64,000 nucleotides of DNA, taken from positions 12,892,205-12,956,204 of the forward strand of contig NC_067206.1 of assembly GCF_026262505.1 (NCBI RefSeq), written 5' to 3'. The stretch comes from Trichomonas vaginalis G3. Lineage: Eukaryota > Parabasalia > Trichomonadida > Trichomonadidae. A program made the position numbers and the translations under genes. Below the pieces are notes generated by a model. It was not told the origin of the DNA. It ran no database searches and was given only the letters and a program-made list of their open reading frames with translations. Positions 40,429-51,036 of the stretch are shown piece by piece; the first letter of the stretch is position 1; each line of letters opens with the position of its first letter.

Positions 40429-41175
40429 TTTGACACTTTTATCAAATAAATTGAGGATTTAGAATCACGAAAAGGCTGTTGTCTGTTCCTTTGCAATATC
40501 AACTATAATTATTATTAGTAAGAATCTCGTTTGGATAAATAAGGGCTGGAATCTCTTTGTATCATAAGCTTGTCGAGTAGGGGTAATTTTAGCTAAAAGT
40601 GACACACCTGTAAAAGTGACACATCCGTGAAGGGTGTGATTACCGATCGGTAATTTCGACAGTTTAGAATTTAAAATTTTTTATGGAACTGTTGCGAGTT
40701 TCATAAAGAATTTAAGGAATATAAGCAAAGATTTGAATCAAAATCTTAGACCTAAGCCGCTCGATTCGCTCGCGGCTTCCGCGAATTACAGATCAGCAAA
40801 GATTTGAATCAAAATCTTCGAACTAAGCCGATCGCTTCGCTCGCGGCTTTCTTTATTATTTTAAATTTGCATATTTCCATCAAAAGTTCATAAGGTAAAA
40901 AATTTCGTTTATATTATTGCAAAATAAAATCTTCATTATCAAAATAATATTAAATAATAATATAATATAATTTATAAACAACTATTATTTAATAAAGTTT
41001 AATTGCCAAGGTTCATCTAATTTTTTGATTTTTAATGTTTTATGAATTTTATTTATCATGTATATATCTAATGAAGATTATATATGTAGAAGATAAGTAC
41101 CTTAATATGTACGTAAATTTTAATGAAATTTATACAACATTATAAAAATTTATGAATAAAAACTTGATATAAATA
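40429..41175. other. Spacer with duplicated hairpin block
   Basis: There is no gene. At about 40720-40855 a block occurs twice: AGCAAAGATTTGAATCAAAA followed by TCTT and an AAGCCG..TTCGCTCGCGGCTT hairpin. At 40640-40653 lies a perfect 14-base palindrome, TTACCGATCGGTAA, just after two AAGTGACACA units. The rest is AT-rich. These may be remnants of DNA transposon ends. Confidence 0.6.
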
Positions 41176-42225
41176 AGGGTTTCGTTTTGCGAAAAAAACG
41201 TACAATACGCAATTTCGCTAAAAAACATTTAGCTAGCAATTTCGACATTTGACTCCACTCAAGACGTCACTTTTTTAATTTTGCGGTATCATATTTTTGG
41301 AAAATCTTTATGAATATTATATAAAAATCTCTTTAATATCTATATTTCATATTTTTATCGATTTTTAAAGTTTTTGCGAAAAGTATTCAATTATTTTTGC
41401 TATTTGGTCGGGTAAATGTCAGATTTGCGACATTTTCTGATATGATATTCAGATTCTACGTTGATAATAATGCTTATAGAACCCTCTTGCTATTGTGTCA
41501 AAATTGCGAAACCGATAGCAAAAATATCTCGCAATATCAAAATTGAGATATTGAGTGAATTATGCATTATAGAGATTAAAAATCTGATTTGTGAAAACAT
41601 CTCATCAGTTTCTAGCTAATTCAAAAATCTTTACTATCTTATTCGATTAAAATGAAAAGGGAATAGTTTCATTATGCTTTAAATGACAGCCTTATAATCT
41701 AATCATAGTTTTCGCTCAATATGCAGCATTTTTTTTTCGAAATCTATGGTCAATGTCCTAAATACTGATTGCTTTGCATTCATATCTCTTACATTTTCTA
41801 TACCCACATCACTATTCATTGCTATTCCTATCTTTTTCATTTTTGTTTGTTTCTCATAATTTCTCAAAAAACATGATAACTTGATATTTGTAAATATCAT
41901 ACTTTATAACGTAAATAAGAACTTGACCTATTAAGAAAAGCAGTAATGAAAAGAAAATCTGAAATTCATAAAAATTACAAGTTTCTGATGACAATTAGCT
42001 TAATTAAACCAGGTACAAGATTATATAATTGTATTTTCTATCCAATTATCCATATAATATCTTATCCAGAAAAAATAACTTGATCAATACCAAATGATTT
42101 TTTAACTAGTAAATAAAGTATTTTCTTTACACACACATTGTATATCATAGTTTTTTTTTTGGTTTCGCAAAACATCCAAAAACAAATATGCTATAAAAGT
42201 GACAATTTTAGCAAAACGAAACCCT
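41176..42225. mobile_element. TA-flanked MITE (Tc1/mariner type), 1.05 kb
   Basis: Perfect 15-base inverted ends, AGGGTTTCGTTTTGC on the left and GCAAAACGAAACCCT on the right, with TA on both flanks (41174-41175 and 42226-42227). Internal sequence is AT-rich with several GCGA-type short repeats. A 65-codon minus-strand frame inside shows no transposase motif, so it is non-autonomous. It is similar in size and flank type to the element at 8927-9964, but its ends differ. Confidence 0.85.
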
Positions 42226-42260
42226 TAAAGTCATTTCAAGAGCCTTGTACCGATAAACTA

Positions 42261-44091
42261 GCCTTGTACTGCCATTTTATGGTGATGTAAAGTATTCAAA
42301 AAATTTGCAATGTAAACCATTACATGGCAGAAACTTTAAAATAAACAAAAACATGACACTTAGTACAGGGGCTTTTTGGCTGGTGAAGTCAGATAAAACG
42401 TGGCTCAGGTGCTCGTTTAAAATTAAAAATGGAATTTCTCACAGTCGAATTTCTTGGTAGACAACAAAAGTTTATCATCAATTGTCGCGCCGAAGGTATG
42501 ACATATAGTCAAACTAAGCTTGCATGGGAGGAAGAATACCCAGATCTCGGAACTTTAACATCCAATCTCATTGCTACTGCACTTAAAAGAGCTGCATTAG
42601 GTCTATACTGGGAAAAAGGGAATCATGGCGGTGCAGATCCATACCTATGCGAGCGTGATCAGCTCACTTTAAAAGAAATTATCGAAGATTCTGCTTACAA
42701 AGGTGAAGCTCTAGAAGCAGCTGACATTATTGACGAGGCGTTCAAGTTGAAAGAGCTCAGAAGAGATTATGGTTACAGATTCCTTCTTGAGATTAATTGT
42801 CCTACTCTTGCAGAAGAAGTTATCAATACTCTTGGTGGTGATGATGTATCGAGACCTTATGTTAACCATATTTTACAGCAATTGCATTGCAAGCTTAAGG
42901 CATGCCAAGAGATTGAAGAATCAAGATACATGGCGTGTGAACCAAGAATTATCGAAGAATTCTACGATAAACATCGTGAAACAATCGAAAGTACTCCAGA
43001 GGAGTTGATTTTTAGTATCGATGAAACATTCATAAACAAATTTAAGAAGAAGAAAGTTGCATTACCTGAGGAGATAGAGCATATGATCGCCAAAGGAATT
43101 CCAAACTTTCCGCACATTACAGCTTTATGCGGATGCTCAATGACAGGCAAATCTGTCCCACCTCTCTTTGTTCTCCCATGTATTGCAGAACTACCTAGAG
43201 AACTGAAAGTATTCCAGCGCGAAAGACATTGTTGGTTTACTTCTACGCCAAAAGGCTGGGTGAACAGAAGTGTATTCTTATTGTATTGCATTTTCTTCAT
43301 CGAGTGGCTTAACTTTGAACGCCAGAGAATGCCAGAAGATATACGTGACAAGCCTGCTCTCATTGTGTGTGATGGACACTCCAGCCGCGAGAATCCTCTG
43401 GCATTGTTCCTTTTGGCAAGTGCCAACATCAAATTAATTGTTCTTCCCGCACATACAACACACATTTTACAAGTATTTGATGTTGGCATTGCCAAAAGAT
43501 TAAAGTCCAAATTCACGGATTATCTGAGAGATTACATTAAGGCACCGAAGCAAGAGTTCAACAGCAATGCTGCAATGATGCGCTACGCCATTATCTACTC
43601 ATTTATTAGCGCATGGCAAGAATCAGTATCATTAAGAACGGTTCAAAATGCTGCGCCGCCTGCGGTCTTTGCCCTTGTTCTGTAGAAGCTCTCAAACATA
43701 ATAAGTATGTTCGTGAATTGACTCCTGCAGAAAAAGAATTGCAAGAGAAAAGAAATTACCGTAATCGAAATCGTTTTAACATCAATGGTGAAGAATTGAC
43801 GACGATGGACATGATTTGCGCAATTTCTGACAATATTAAGAAGAATCCTGCAAAATCTGTGATTTGCAGGAAGCCAGAACAAGACACCAAGGAACGTTTC
43901 TACTTTTGGATTACAAACTATCTTGATCCCAGCACTGAGTTGTTGACAAAACTCCCTAATATGCCAGGTTATAGTCCAAATGATTAGGAAAATTTTCCAA
44001 TTTTCCAACAAAAATTTTCCAATTCTCCACCAAAAATTTTTAATAAAATATTATTTTACGGCATTGCCCGTCACTTTTTTCGGTACAAGGC
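42261..44091 (+). mobile_element. pogo/Tc1-type DNA transposon, 1.83 kb
   Basis: Ends are GCCTTGTACTG on the left and CGGTACAAGGC on the right, each next to TA (42259-42260 and 44092-44093), the Tc1/mariner/pogo target duplication. A second GCCTTGTACCG lies just outside the left end (about 42243) and could be an alternative or nested end. It carries a single transposase gene of the DDE_1 type, interrupted by a frameshift. It sits about 35 bases from the MITE, so the site has received repeated insertions. Confidence 0.85.
42429..43987 (+). pseudogene. DDE_1 (pogo-like) transposase, frameshifted near the C-terminus
   Basis: The N-terminal 130 residues hold a helix-turn-helix DNA-binding region (CRAEGMTYSQTKLAWEEEYPD). 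From about residue 195 runs the DDE_1 core: IFSIDETFINKF (first Asp), ALIVCDGHSSRENP (second Asp) and the HTTHILQVFDVGIAKRLKSKF block. The frame ends at 43685 after a frame change near 43650-43665. C-terminal coding (ACGLCPCSVEALKHNKYVREL ...) continues in a frame offset by two and stops at 43987. The break lies after the catalytic core, so only the tail is lost from the main frame. An internal upstream start at 42429 (MEFLTVEFLGRQQ) fits the family. Confidence 0.88.
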
Positions 44092-44392
44092 TAATATCAC
44101 GGTATAACCCCCCTGAAAAGACTTTAATATAAAATAACATTTTTATTTTTACTAAGAAAAAAAAAGGTTTTTGATAATAAATTTATTTTATTTCGAAAAA
44201 GTAGCAATAATCGTAAAAGGGTATTGATAAAAAAAAAAAAAAAAAAAAAAAAAAAGGTAGTGGGGCTTCCAGGCACTTCGTGCCTTCTAGCCCCGAAGAT
44301 GTTTAGTATAAATGAAGTTTAGAGGACATACATGACTATGAGTTTAAATACGATAAAATAGAATATGAGAGAGGTCCTATAAACCGGAAAAA
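44092..44392. other. Spacer with long poly-A run and nested triloop hairpin
   Basis: There is no gene. A run of 27 A lies at 44229-44255. Directly after it, 44262-44294 is a nested perfect hairpin: GGGGCT-TCC-AGGCAC-TTC-GTGCCT-TCT-AGCCCC. The left end of the second virus-like element must lie in or near here, but no terminal repeat was recognised. Confidence 0.7.
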
Positions 44393-44648
44393 GTGTCACA
44401 ACAAAGAAATTTTACTCAGAAATTTATACAGAATTCAATAAAAATATATTTTAGGTGAAGAGGTGAGATCTCACCTGTTTTCTCACCTCTTTTCTCACCT
44501 CATTGAATTTACTGAAAAAAGTGTCACAACAAAGAAATTTTACTAGAATTTTATACAGAATTCAATAAAAATATATTTTAGGTGAAGAGGTGAGATCTCA
44601 CCTGTTTTCTCACCTCTTTTTTCACCTCATTGAATTTACTGAAAAAGT
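44393..44648 (+). promoter_or_regulatory. Tandem pair of GAGGTGA iteron clusters
   Basis: Two 128-base units (44393-44520 and 44521-44648) lie in tandem, each starting GTGTCACAACAAAG. Each contains the perfect 16-base palindrome AGGTGAGATCTCACCT (44461-44476; 44588-44603) flanked by further GAGGTGA/TCACCTC repeats, five per unit. They end just before the first plus-strand gene (44694). A third copy lies at 57082-57162. It could be a promoter-operator or a replication origin. Confidence 0.85.
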
Positions 44649-44693
44649 GCCATATAAACATCTGTCAAAAGCCGCTTTTTAACTTCACTTAAA

Positions 44694-47516
44694 ATGCCAC
44701 GTAGGATACGTAAGAATATACGTAAGAGGAAGAGAGCATTGAAACATCCAATAGTAAGACTAACACCACAACAACAGTTGCAACAACAAATGCTGAATGA
44801 CCCCACTATGTTGCAACAAATGTCAAGCAACCCTATGCTTTTAAACCGAGTTCTTGGTGCACAGAGTGGAGGTTTAAGAGCGGCACTTTTAGCGAAAATG
44901 GCAGGCTATGGTGGAGCTGCAGACGGAACAGCATATAACCCTCAAAGTCAAATGAATTTGAGTTCACTCAAAAATCAAATATCAGATGTCAAAAAGTCAA
45001 ACATAGACATACAGAAGCAAATAAGTGAAAACGAAAAGAAACTAGAATACGACAGACACACAAAGAAACTCAATGAGTTAAACGTAGAGAAAAAGAAGAA
45101 AGAAGAACAACTGAAAGAACTAAGTACAGAGCAATATGCAAAAAAAGTGTCAGAAAAAGCAGCAGAAGTAGCAAAAATGGAACAAGATGTCATAAATTTG
45201 AAAAACCATACTACTCAATATAAAGTACTGAAAGATGAAGAGATAAAACAAAAAGCCCTGAAGACATATATGGATAGCGATGAGTATAAAAAAGAAGTTG
45301 AAGCAAATGTAAAGGCAGAAAAACTTTTACAGTTGCAAAACCAAACCGTACAGTATGAAAACTTAGCACAAGAAAGTAAAAATGACGACGCGGCTATGCA
45401 AAAGGCAATGAAAAGCGCAGAATATATAAAAGCTAACAATGACTGGTTAGATGCCCAAGCCAACGCTAAAGCAGCCCAACTTATAGGGTCAATAAGGACA
45501 AAAATACAAGCGGATGAAGACAGTTCAAATGAAGCTTTAACAAATGCTGACTTTAAGAACGCCTTCGAAGCTCTTCATAGTAAGGTGAAACAAGTGAACG
45601 ACTTCTCATCTGGAAAGAAACTGAAGTCTGAAGGTTTCGACAAAGAGTTAAAAGAAGTAGCACAAAATATGACGAAAATAACAGATGCAGCAACGAGACA
45701 GGCAGTTCAAAGTGCCTATGACGCCGTTAGAGCAACTGTTGTGGAAAGTCAAGAAAAAGAGTTACAACAGACCAAAACAGACCTAGTAAATGCTTTCTTA
45801 AAAACGAAAAGTCAGGTAGGACACTATGCTGCAGATGGAACATATGTGCCAGCTGGTGGAACTTATATACCAGCTGGTGGAACTTATATACTAGCTAGTG
45901 GAACCTATATACCACCAAACCCTCCAAGAGAAGCACCTGCACCAGGACTACCTAAAACATTTACATCGTCACATGGACACAGACACAGGCATGCACCAAA
46001 ACCAACACAACAACCAACAGTTCAAAATCCAGCACCTGCACCACCTCCACAACCAGCACAACAACAACAACAACAACCAGCACAACAACCAACAGTTCAA
46101 AACCCTGCACAACAACCACCTCCACAACCAGCACAGCAACCAACAGTTCAAAACCCTGCACAACAACCACCTCCACAAACAGAGCAAGGACATAAAAGAA
46201 GTAGAGAACAAGGAAACCAAGAATTCTTAAAAAGGCTTAAGGAAGACTATGGTTACCCAGATAGTATTGACTTTAGTGACAGATATAAAGAAGCTATTAG
46301 AAAGTTCAAGGGAGGAAATACTGACCCGAACCTATTTAGCTTTATGGTTCAGCACCAAATGGGATATAATTTCAAACCTGGAAAATACAAGCTCGCTAAG
46401 GGATATGATTTAATAGCATATCATCCAAATGACATGAACGAATTTACTCCGAGATATTTGATGTCAGAGCTAAATGACAATTCAACTCCCGTCATGAAAC
46501 GCGTAAAAAATAGAGACGGAACGAAAGAAGAAAGGTTTATGAGTCCGGATGACTTAGAAAGGGAAGTTGTTAAAAACGGTCTCGGAATATATGAAATGCC
46601 AGCAGATGAGGTACAAGAAACTCCACAGGAAGAAGTTCAGATACAACCAGACATGGAAGAAATAGTTCAGCAACAACAGCTAGAAGAGCCTGAAGGAAAC
46701 GAACAAGTCCCTCCTTTGGAAACTAACTTCACAGAACTAGATGAAGATTTGGAACAGCCGAAAAATCTTGACCCTCAACAAGAGCATGAGGTGAATATGG
46801 AATCTTTCCAAGAGTCTAAAAAAAATTCGGCTGACATAGTAGAAGAATATCGAAAAATGTTTGCCGACATACAAAAGACTCCAACACCAGATGAAAATAT
46901 TCAGCATAGAATGGAAGTACTGAAAGAAAATGTACACAAATACAACAACCCTTTTTACTTACGAGCATTTAACGTTCAATCTTCGGATGAACTCGGTGAA
47001 AATAAAAGGTTAAATTTCAACAAAACATATAGAAATGAAACATTGTTTAAAGTTCATTCAGAACCTAACCAAGATGGAAACAAACCTACTTTTGTTTCTG
47101 CAGACGATGGAACTACAATGAGATGGGGTCATAAAGCTAATCCGGATAGGTGGTTCATAAACTTACAACCACAATTCCAAGAAGTTGTAGACGCAATGGA
47201 AGTGAATGGTGAACCAGATATAGCTGGTATTTTAAGCGCGGCTTTAATGCCATTGAAAGATATGAAAGATGCAGATATTTTGAACCAGTATGAAATGAAC
47301 ATGGCTGATGGAAATATAACACCTGACGTTCTAAAACATTTATCTCAAAGAACTACACAGAACCATAAAGATGGTATATTTGGTGAAGAGTTTAGAAAGA
47401 AAGTTAGGGAGATAGAAGGAAGAGAACCTATTGTACATGACCTTGCAAACGAAAGTTTGCAAAATGTCATAAAAACTTACTTTGCAGACAATGAACGAGA
47501 ATGGATGAATATTTAA
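44694..47516 (+). CDS. Large coiled-coil and PQ-repeat protein, probable virion protein
   Basis: This 940-residue protein has a strongly basic N-terminus (MPRRIRKNIRKRKRALK), then a Gln/Met-rich stretch. Lys/Glu/Ala coiled coil runs about 85-370. A short repeat TYVPAGGTYIPAGGTYI follows near 385-400, and a proline/glutamine repeat zone (QQPTVQNPAQQPPPQPAQ, about 435-500) that is repeated at DNA level. The C-terminal 430 residues are globular. It looks whole. An arginine-rich N-terminus and long rod suit a core or tegument-like structural protein. It overlaps the next gene by 16 bases. An initiator-like TCACTTAAAATG is present at its start. Confidence 0.7.
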   Translation: MPRRIRKNIRKRKRALKHPIVRLTPQQQLQQQMLNDPTMLQQMSSNPMLLNRVLGAQSGGLRAALLAKMAGYGGAADGTAYNPQSQMNLSSLKNQISDVKKSNIDIQKQISENEKKLEYDRHTKKLNELNVEKKKKEEQLKELSTEQYAKKVSEKAAEVAKMEQDVINLKNHTTQYKVLKDEEIKQKALKTYMDSDEYKKEVEANVKAEKLLQLQNQTVQYENLAQESKNDDAAMQKAMKSAEYIKANNDWLDAQANAKAAQLIGSIRTKIQADEDSSNEALTNADFKNAFEALHSKVKQVNDFSSGKKLKSEGFDKELKEVAQNMTKITDAATRQAVQSAYDAVRATVVESQEKELQQTKTDLVNAFLKTKSQVGHYAADGTYVPAGGTYIPAGGTYILASGTYIPPNPPREAPAPGLPKTFTSSHGHRHRHAPKPTQQPTVQNPAPAPPPQPAQQQQQQPAQQPTVQNPAQQPPPQPAQQPTVQNPAQQPPPQTEQGHKRSREQGNQEFLKRLKEDYGYPDSIDFSDRYKEAIRKFKGGNTDPNLFSFMVQHQMGYNFKPGKYKLAKGYDLIAYHPNDMNEFTPRYLMSELNDNSTPVMKRVKNRDGTKEERFMSPDDLEREVVKNGLGIYEMPADEVQETPQEEVQIQPDMEEIVQQQQLEEPEGNEQVPPLETNFTELDEDLEQPKNLDPQQEHEVNMESFQESKKNSADIVEEYRKMFADIQKTPTPDENIQHRMEVLKENVHKYNNPFYLRAFNVQSSDELGENKRLNFNKTYRNETLFKVHSEPNQDGNKPTFVSADDGTTMRWGHKANPDRWFINLQPQFQEVVDAMEVNGEPDIAGILSAALMPLKDMKDADILNQYEMNMADGNITPDVLKHLSQRTTQNHKDGIFGEEFRKKVREIEGREPIVHDLANESLQNVIKTYFADNEREWMNI

Positions 47517-48013
47517 GAAAACTCAAATGGACAGTACCAAATGAAATGTTAGTATTGAAAAACATGTTCCTTGACAAAATAAAACCAACTACAGAAATAA
47601 ACGACGCAAGACTGAAAGATTGGGTAAAAGCTTTCCCATTCACAAAAGATATTGTTGGTAACATGGAAAGAAAACCAGAATGGCTACAAAAACATATATT
47701 TGGAAACGAGCTTATTCCATATGGACAAGCTCTGTTTGAAGAGCTTGAACCGAAAACTCAGGAAAGAGTCATGCAAACAATACGCCAAGACTCAAATACA
47801 AACTATGACAAAATCTTTCTAGGATATTGGTTACCTGAGATGGGCGACCAGAGCCCAAAGGCAAAAAGGACATGGGAAATTTACAACATACTAGGTGAAC
47901 ATGAGGCAAAGATGCAACAACTTGAAGCAGAGGGCAAGTTACCAAAAGCGACACCAAAGAAGAAGAGAAGAGTAGAACAAAGTGAAAGTAGTGAAGAAGT
48001 AACTTGCATCTAG
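47501..48013 (+). CDS. Virus-like protein, unknown, basic/acidic tail
   Basis: This 170-residue protein (MDEYLRKLKWTVPNEMLVLK...) overlaps the end of the 940-residue gene. It is helical, with a lysine-rich then serine/glutamate-rich tail (PKKKRRVEQSESSEE) that resembles a nuclear-localisation signal plus acidic patch. Coding-like sequence continues a little past the stop, so it may be broken, about one break. It lies directly upstream of the capsid region. No family is recognised. Confidence 0.6.
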   Translation: MDEYLRKLKWTVPNEMLVLKNMFLDKIKPTTEINDARLKDWVKAFPFTKDIVGNMERKPEWLQKHIFGNELIPYGQALFEELEPKTQERVMQTIRQDSNTNYDKIFLGYWLPEMGDQSPKAKRTWEIYNILGEHEAKMQQLEAEGKLPKATPKKKRRVEQSESSEEVTCI

Positions 48014-48136
48014 TGAAAGTAGTGGCAATGAAGGAAAAAGAAGATTAAAAACTCAGCCAGGAAGAAAGTAAAACTTGGTCCACTGGGTTCTATTATGACA
48101 CATAAATCCAACTATTCTATATTTTTACACATATGA

Positions 48137-49746
48137 AATGTACGCCGCTCAGAATATAACGCCAACAGTTTTGGATGCCATGAATGGAAATGTTTCCGAA
48201 TGGTATAAACGAATGCGACAATGCCATTAGAAGGTCAGAAATAGTTCCTGGAACTTACGAATATACAACTGCTGTTTCTTATGGAAACGTAGGTGAGTTT
48301 GAGAAGGTTCTTCAACAACAGTAGATATTGCTTGCGACAGGTTTCACATTATTTCTATTGACAACTCATTCTTATACGTGGAACAAGACATTGAAATAAA
48401 ACCTTCTGCCAAGTTGTCTTGACAAAGAAAGGTTGCAATGGAATTTTCTATGTCGGATACCAATATGCTCCAGAAGTTTTCATGGGATATAAGATATATT
48501 CTAACTCTGACTTAGTTCAAACAGTAACATGGGCAAACTATGAATGGTTCGCTTTGAGAAACTCAGTACAACCACAAGCTAGAAACAAACAGACCAGTAT
48601 GCAACTATTGAGAAAATAAGAAGACTTGACCCTAACGTTCCAGGAGTTTATGTTGACCTTTCTGGAAAAACTGCAGCAGCAGTAACCAAAGTAAAACTGA
48701 AACTTAGAGTTCCTTTGTCATCTTTCCTCATCTTCAGGTTTTTAAGATACTTGCCAAACTGGGCAGGAAAAATTTCTATCGAACTTACTTCCAAGCAAAA
48801 ATAACTTAGTCATTGCACCAACACAAGACCCATTCACTCTTACAGACGTAAAGGGAGCAAATCAAACGTCATTCGCCGACTTTTGCAAAGACAAAGTTGA
48901 CTTAGACTTTGGTTTCTCAAACTTTCAACACTGAAGTAAACTACTATTTCAATGCTGCTGGAACTGCTTGGGACCCAGTTAAGTTCACATGCGAAAAAAT
49001 TTGAATGCAAGAGAATAGAAAGCAGACTTGCAGTCTATATGTTGGACCCAGATATTTCAAATGCTTTAGCTGCCAAATATATTGCAGTTCCACTTATGTT
49101 CCCTATACACCAAATATCTGTCAAAGACTTTGCAGGTGAAGTTGGAAACCAAAGTGCTGACCAGGTGCAAGAACAGATATTGCTTTAACAACTGCAATGA
49201 AACATGCAGATACTATGTTTTGTACTGTTCAGACGAACTATAAATGACTATTCTTGTTTCTACAACCCCGGTATTAAATATCATATAAACATAGATGGCA
49301 AATATTATCCAAGAGAAGAATATTCTACAGTTGAAGATATGAGTCATACAACTTGACATTAGATGCTATGAACTTTAACAACAACTTCACAACGACCATT
49401 AACCCTGAAATGCAAAGTTCTATTTGCCATATGTGAAAGTATGGACTCATACAGGAGGTCAAAAAACTCAATATACAAATGGAGACCGTTCAAACTTTGG
49501 CTTGGCATTCCATTTGCTGACTCAGAAGACTTTATGGGTGGTATTTCAACTGTTGGTACTGTACAAATACAATATACTGGTGACAGAGACGGTCCAGATG
49601 AATTGAAAGCAAAGAAGTTTACAAAACCAATAGCACTTTTCACGGAAGATGCTCTTTTGAAGATTCGTTCGATGAAACCTGCTGGGGCTCCTCAGGTTGG
49701 CATAACGACAGCTTCCATCGAGCAGATTTTGGCAGCAGGTCAGTAA
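48137..49746 (+). pseudogene. Major capsid protein region of the second element (broken)
   Basis: The region of about 535 codons begins MYAAQNITPTVLDAMNGNVSEWY and ends with a TTASIEQILAAGQ stretch. It is beta-rich (for example YNILVTETVQMN-like neighbours and FGLAFHLLTQ frames) and sits where Polintons carry the double jelly-roll capsid, before the penton-like gene. It is clearly broken, roughly half a dozen breaks. The assignment is from size, order and composition. Confidence 0.6.
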
Positions 49747-50059
49747 GTTGTTCTTGAACTGACTTCTCTCCGTCAAATATTGACAGTACGCCAGTTTTGA
49801 CATAAAATTGTATTATAAACTTTCCTTTAGAAATATCGGTCAGTTTTGAAGTTATATTTTTGTCTGCTTCAAGAACTTTCACCATTTCAGTTATACCAAC
49901 TTTCTTTGCTTTATGAAAATATTTAGGTTCAGCAAATATTGCTATTCTATAACATTTTCCATTGTTTGTGTAAAGAACTATTCTGTCAATGTATTTGTAT
50001 TGTTTGTGTGTGTAAACTTTGTTTTGCTTCAATTCGAAGAGATACTCAAATACGTCCAT
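49640..50059 (-). CDS. Virus-like small protein, opposite strand
   Basis: This 139-residue frame starts MDVFEYLFELKQNKVYTHKQY and is beta-rich to about residue 110 (RIVLYTNNGKCYRIAIFAEPKYF). The last 35 codons run antisense to the end of the capsid region and do not look coding, so the true C-terminus is uncertain. It is divergent from the gene at 50078, with only 18 bases between start codons. No family is recognised. Confidence 0.5.
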   Translation of the reverse strand: MDVFEYLFELKQNKVYTHKQYKYIDRIVLYTNNGKCYRIAIFAEPKYFHKAKKVGITEMVKVLEADKNITSKLTDISKGKFIIQFYVKTGVLSIFDGEKSVQEQLTDLLPKSARWKLSLCQPEEPQQVSSNESSKEHLP

Positions 50060-50077
50060 CTTTTTATTCTAAGTAAA

Positions 50078-50660
50078 ATGTCATTTCCGAAAAATAGAAG
50101 CGTAAGTGTTTCAAAAGGTTTAATGGCGGTGGCAGATGTGAAGTTAAATTCACAACTCAAACAAACAGTCAAAGTGTTGTTGTCAATGTCAAAGACAGAG
50201 ATGTTGAAGTGGGGAAACCATACGAGGACGAAGATGGTATAACAATTGTTCCTGTAAAAGAACAACCAACATACCCTGAAGTTAGCAGAGAGTTAAGTTC
50301 TGTTGCAGATATTCGAAACGACTACCAACAACTTAAAGACAAACTTAAAACTCAGGAGAAGATTTGTCAAGCTTTAGTATAATGTTAAACTTGGTCGAAC
50401 ACAACCCTGTAAAAGTGAACTCATATGTCATTGCACCTCATGAAGTTTTGAAAGAACTATTGAAACTTTTGACAGAGGCAGACGATATAAACATCAAAGA
50501 AATAGAACCCGACATTGCTTGCTGTGGTGTTTCATTATAATGTCATTGACAAGATATACGTTATGAAAGGAGGTGAAACGTTGAACTTAAAGTATAGTTT
50601 CCCAGACGTCATAAAAATATTTGACGACCACAACATTTCATTAAAAATTTATTTGCTAAG
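50078..50660 (+). pseudogene. Homologue of the Maverick protein at 33683-34339 (broken)
   Basis: The region starts MSFPKNRSVSVSKGL. Further on it carries the same ordered blocks as the Maverick protein: a Pro-containing linker (EQPTYPEV), APHEVLKELLKLLTEAD, an IACCGVS cysteine pair, and GETLNLKYSFPDVIKIF. It looks broken, about two or three breaks. It shows that both elements inherited this gene from a common ancestor. Confidence 0.6.
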
Positions 50661-50665
50661 TAAAA

Positions 50666-50854
50666 ATGTCAAAACTTCTTGAAAGATGTTTGAAGAAAAA
50701 TAATATAGACTTTATTTCATGTAAAGGACTTTACACACTTTTGAACGATATGAAAGACCCTGTTTTGTTTGTTCGTGTAGACAAAGGAAAGTTCTATGTC
50801 TTTACAAAATATTTGAACTTCTTAGACAGAGAACTTCAAGAAAACGCCATGTGA
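50666..50854 (+). CDS. 62-residue virus-like protein
   Basis: The small frame reads MSKLLERCLKKNNIDFISCKG and is followed by a beta-rich segment (PVLFVRVDKGKFYVFTKYL). Its start is preceded by TTTGCTAAGTAAAA, close to the sequence before other start codons of this element (TTCTAAGTAAAATG at 50078). Not recognised. Confidence 0.45.
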   Translation: MSKLLERCLKKNNIDFISCKGLYTLLNDMKDPVLFVRVDKGKFYVFTKYLNFLDRELQENAM

Positions 50855-50907
50855 AAGTTTAGATGAAGTTCTTCTCCACTTTCAGAAAAACTTTTAAATA
50901 TATGTAA

Positions 50908-51036
50908 ATGGCAGAAGACATAGTGGTTTATACTATTACGACTAAAAACCCTGAGTCATATAATTCTATAACAACAAACTTACAAAGTCCTCAAGGACGA
51001 TATTGTAAACTAACCTTAAAACACAATGACGACTAA
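50908..51036 (+). CDS. 42-residue virus-like protein
   Basis: The short frame MAEDIVVYTITTKNPESYNS... ends TLKHNDD. Its stop overlaps the start of the penton-like gene by 11 bases in a different frame, typical of compact virus gene order. Not recognised. Confidence 0.4.
   Translation: MAEDIVVYTITTKNPESYNSITTNLQSPQGRYCKLTLKHNDD

Noticed and set aside
44229-44255. Poly-A run as the tail of a retroposed copy or LINE
   Set aside because: No reverse transcriptase, no target duplication and no gene-like body upstream; the sequence before it is the end of a DNA transposon flank.
45961-46220. Valine/leucine-rich minus-strand frames over the PQ-repeat zone
   Set aside because: They are antisense readings of the CAA/CCA repeats in the 940-residue gene.
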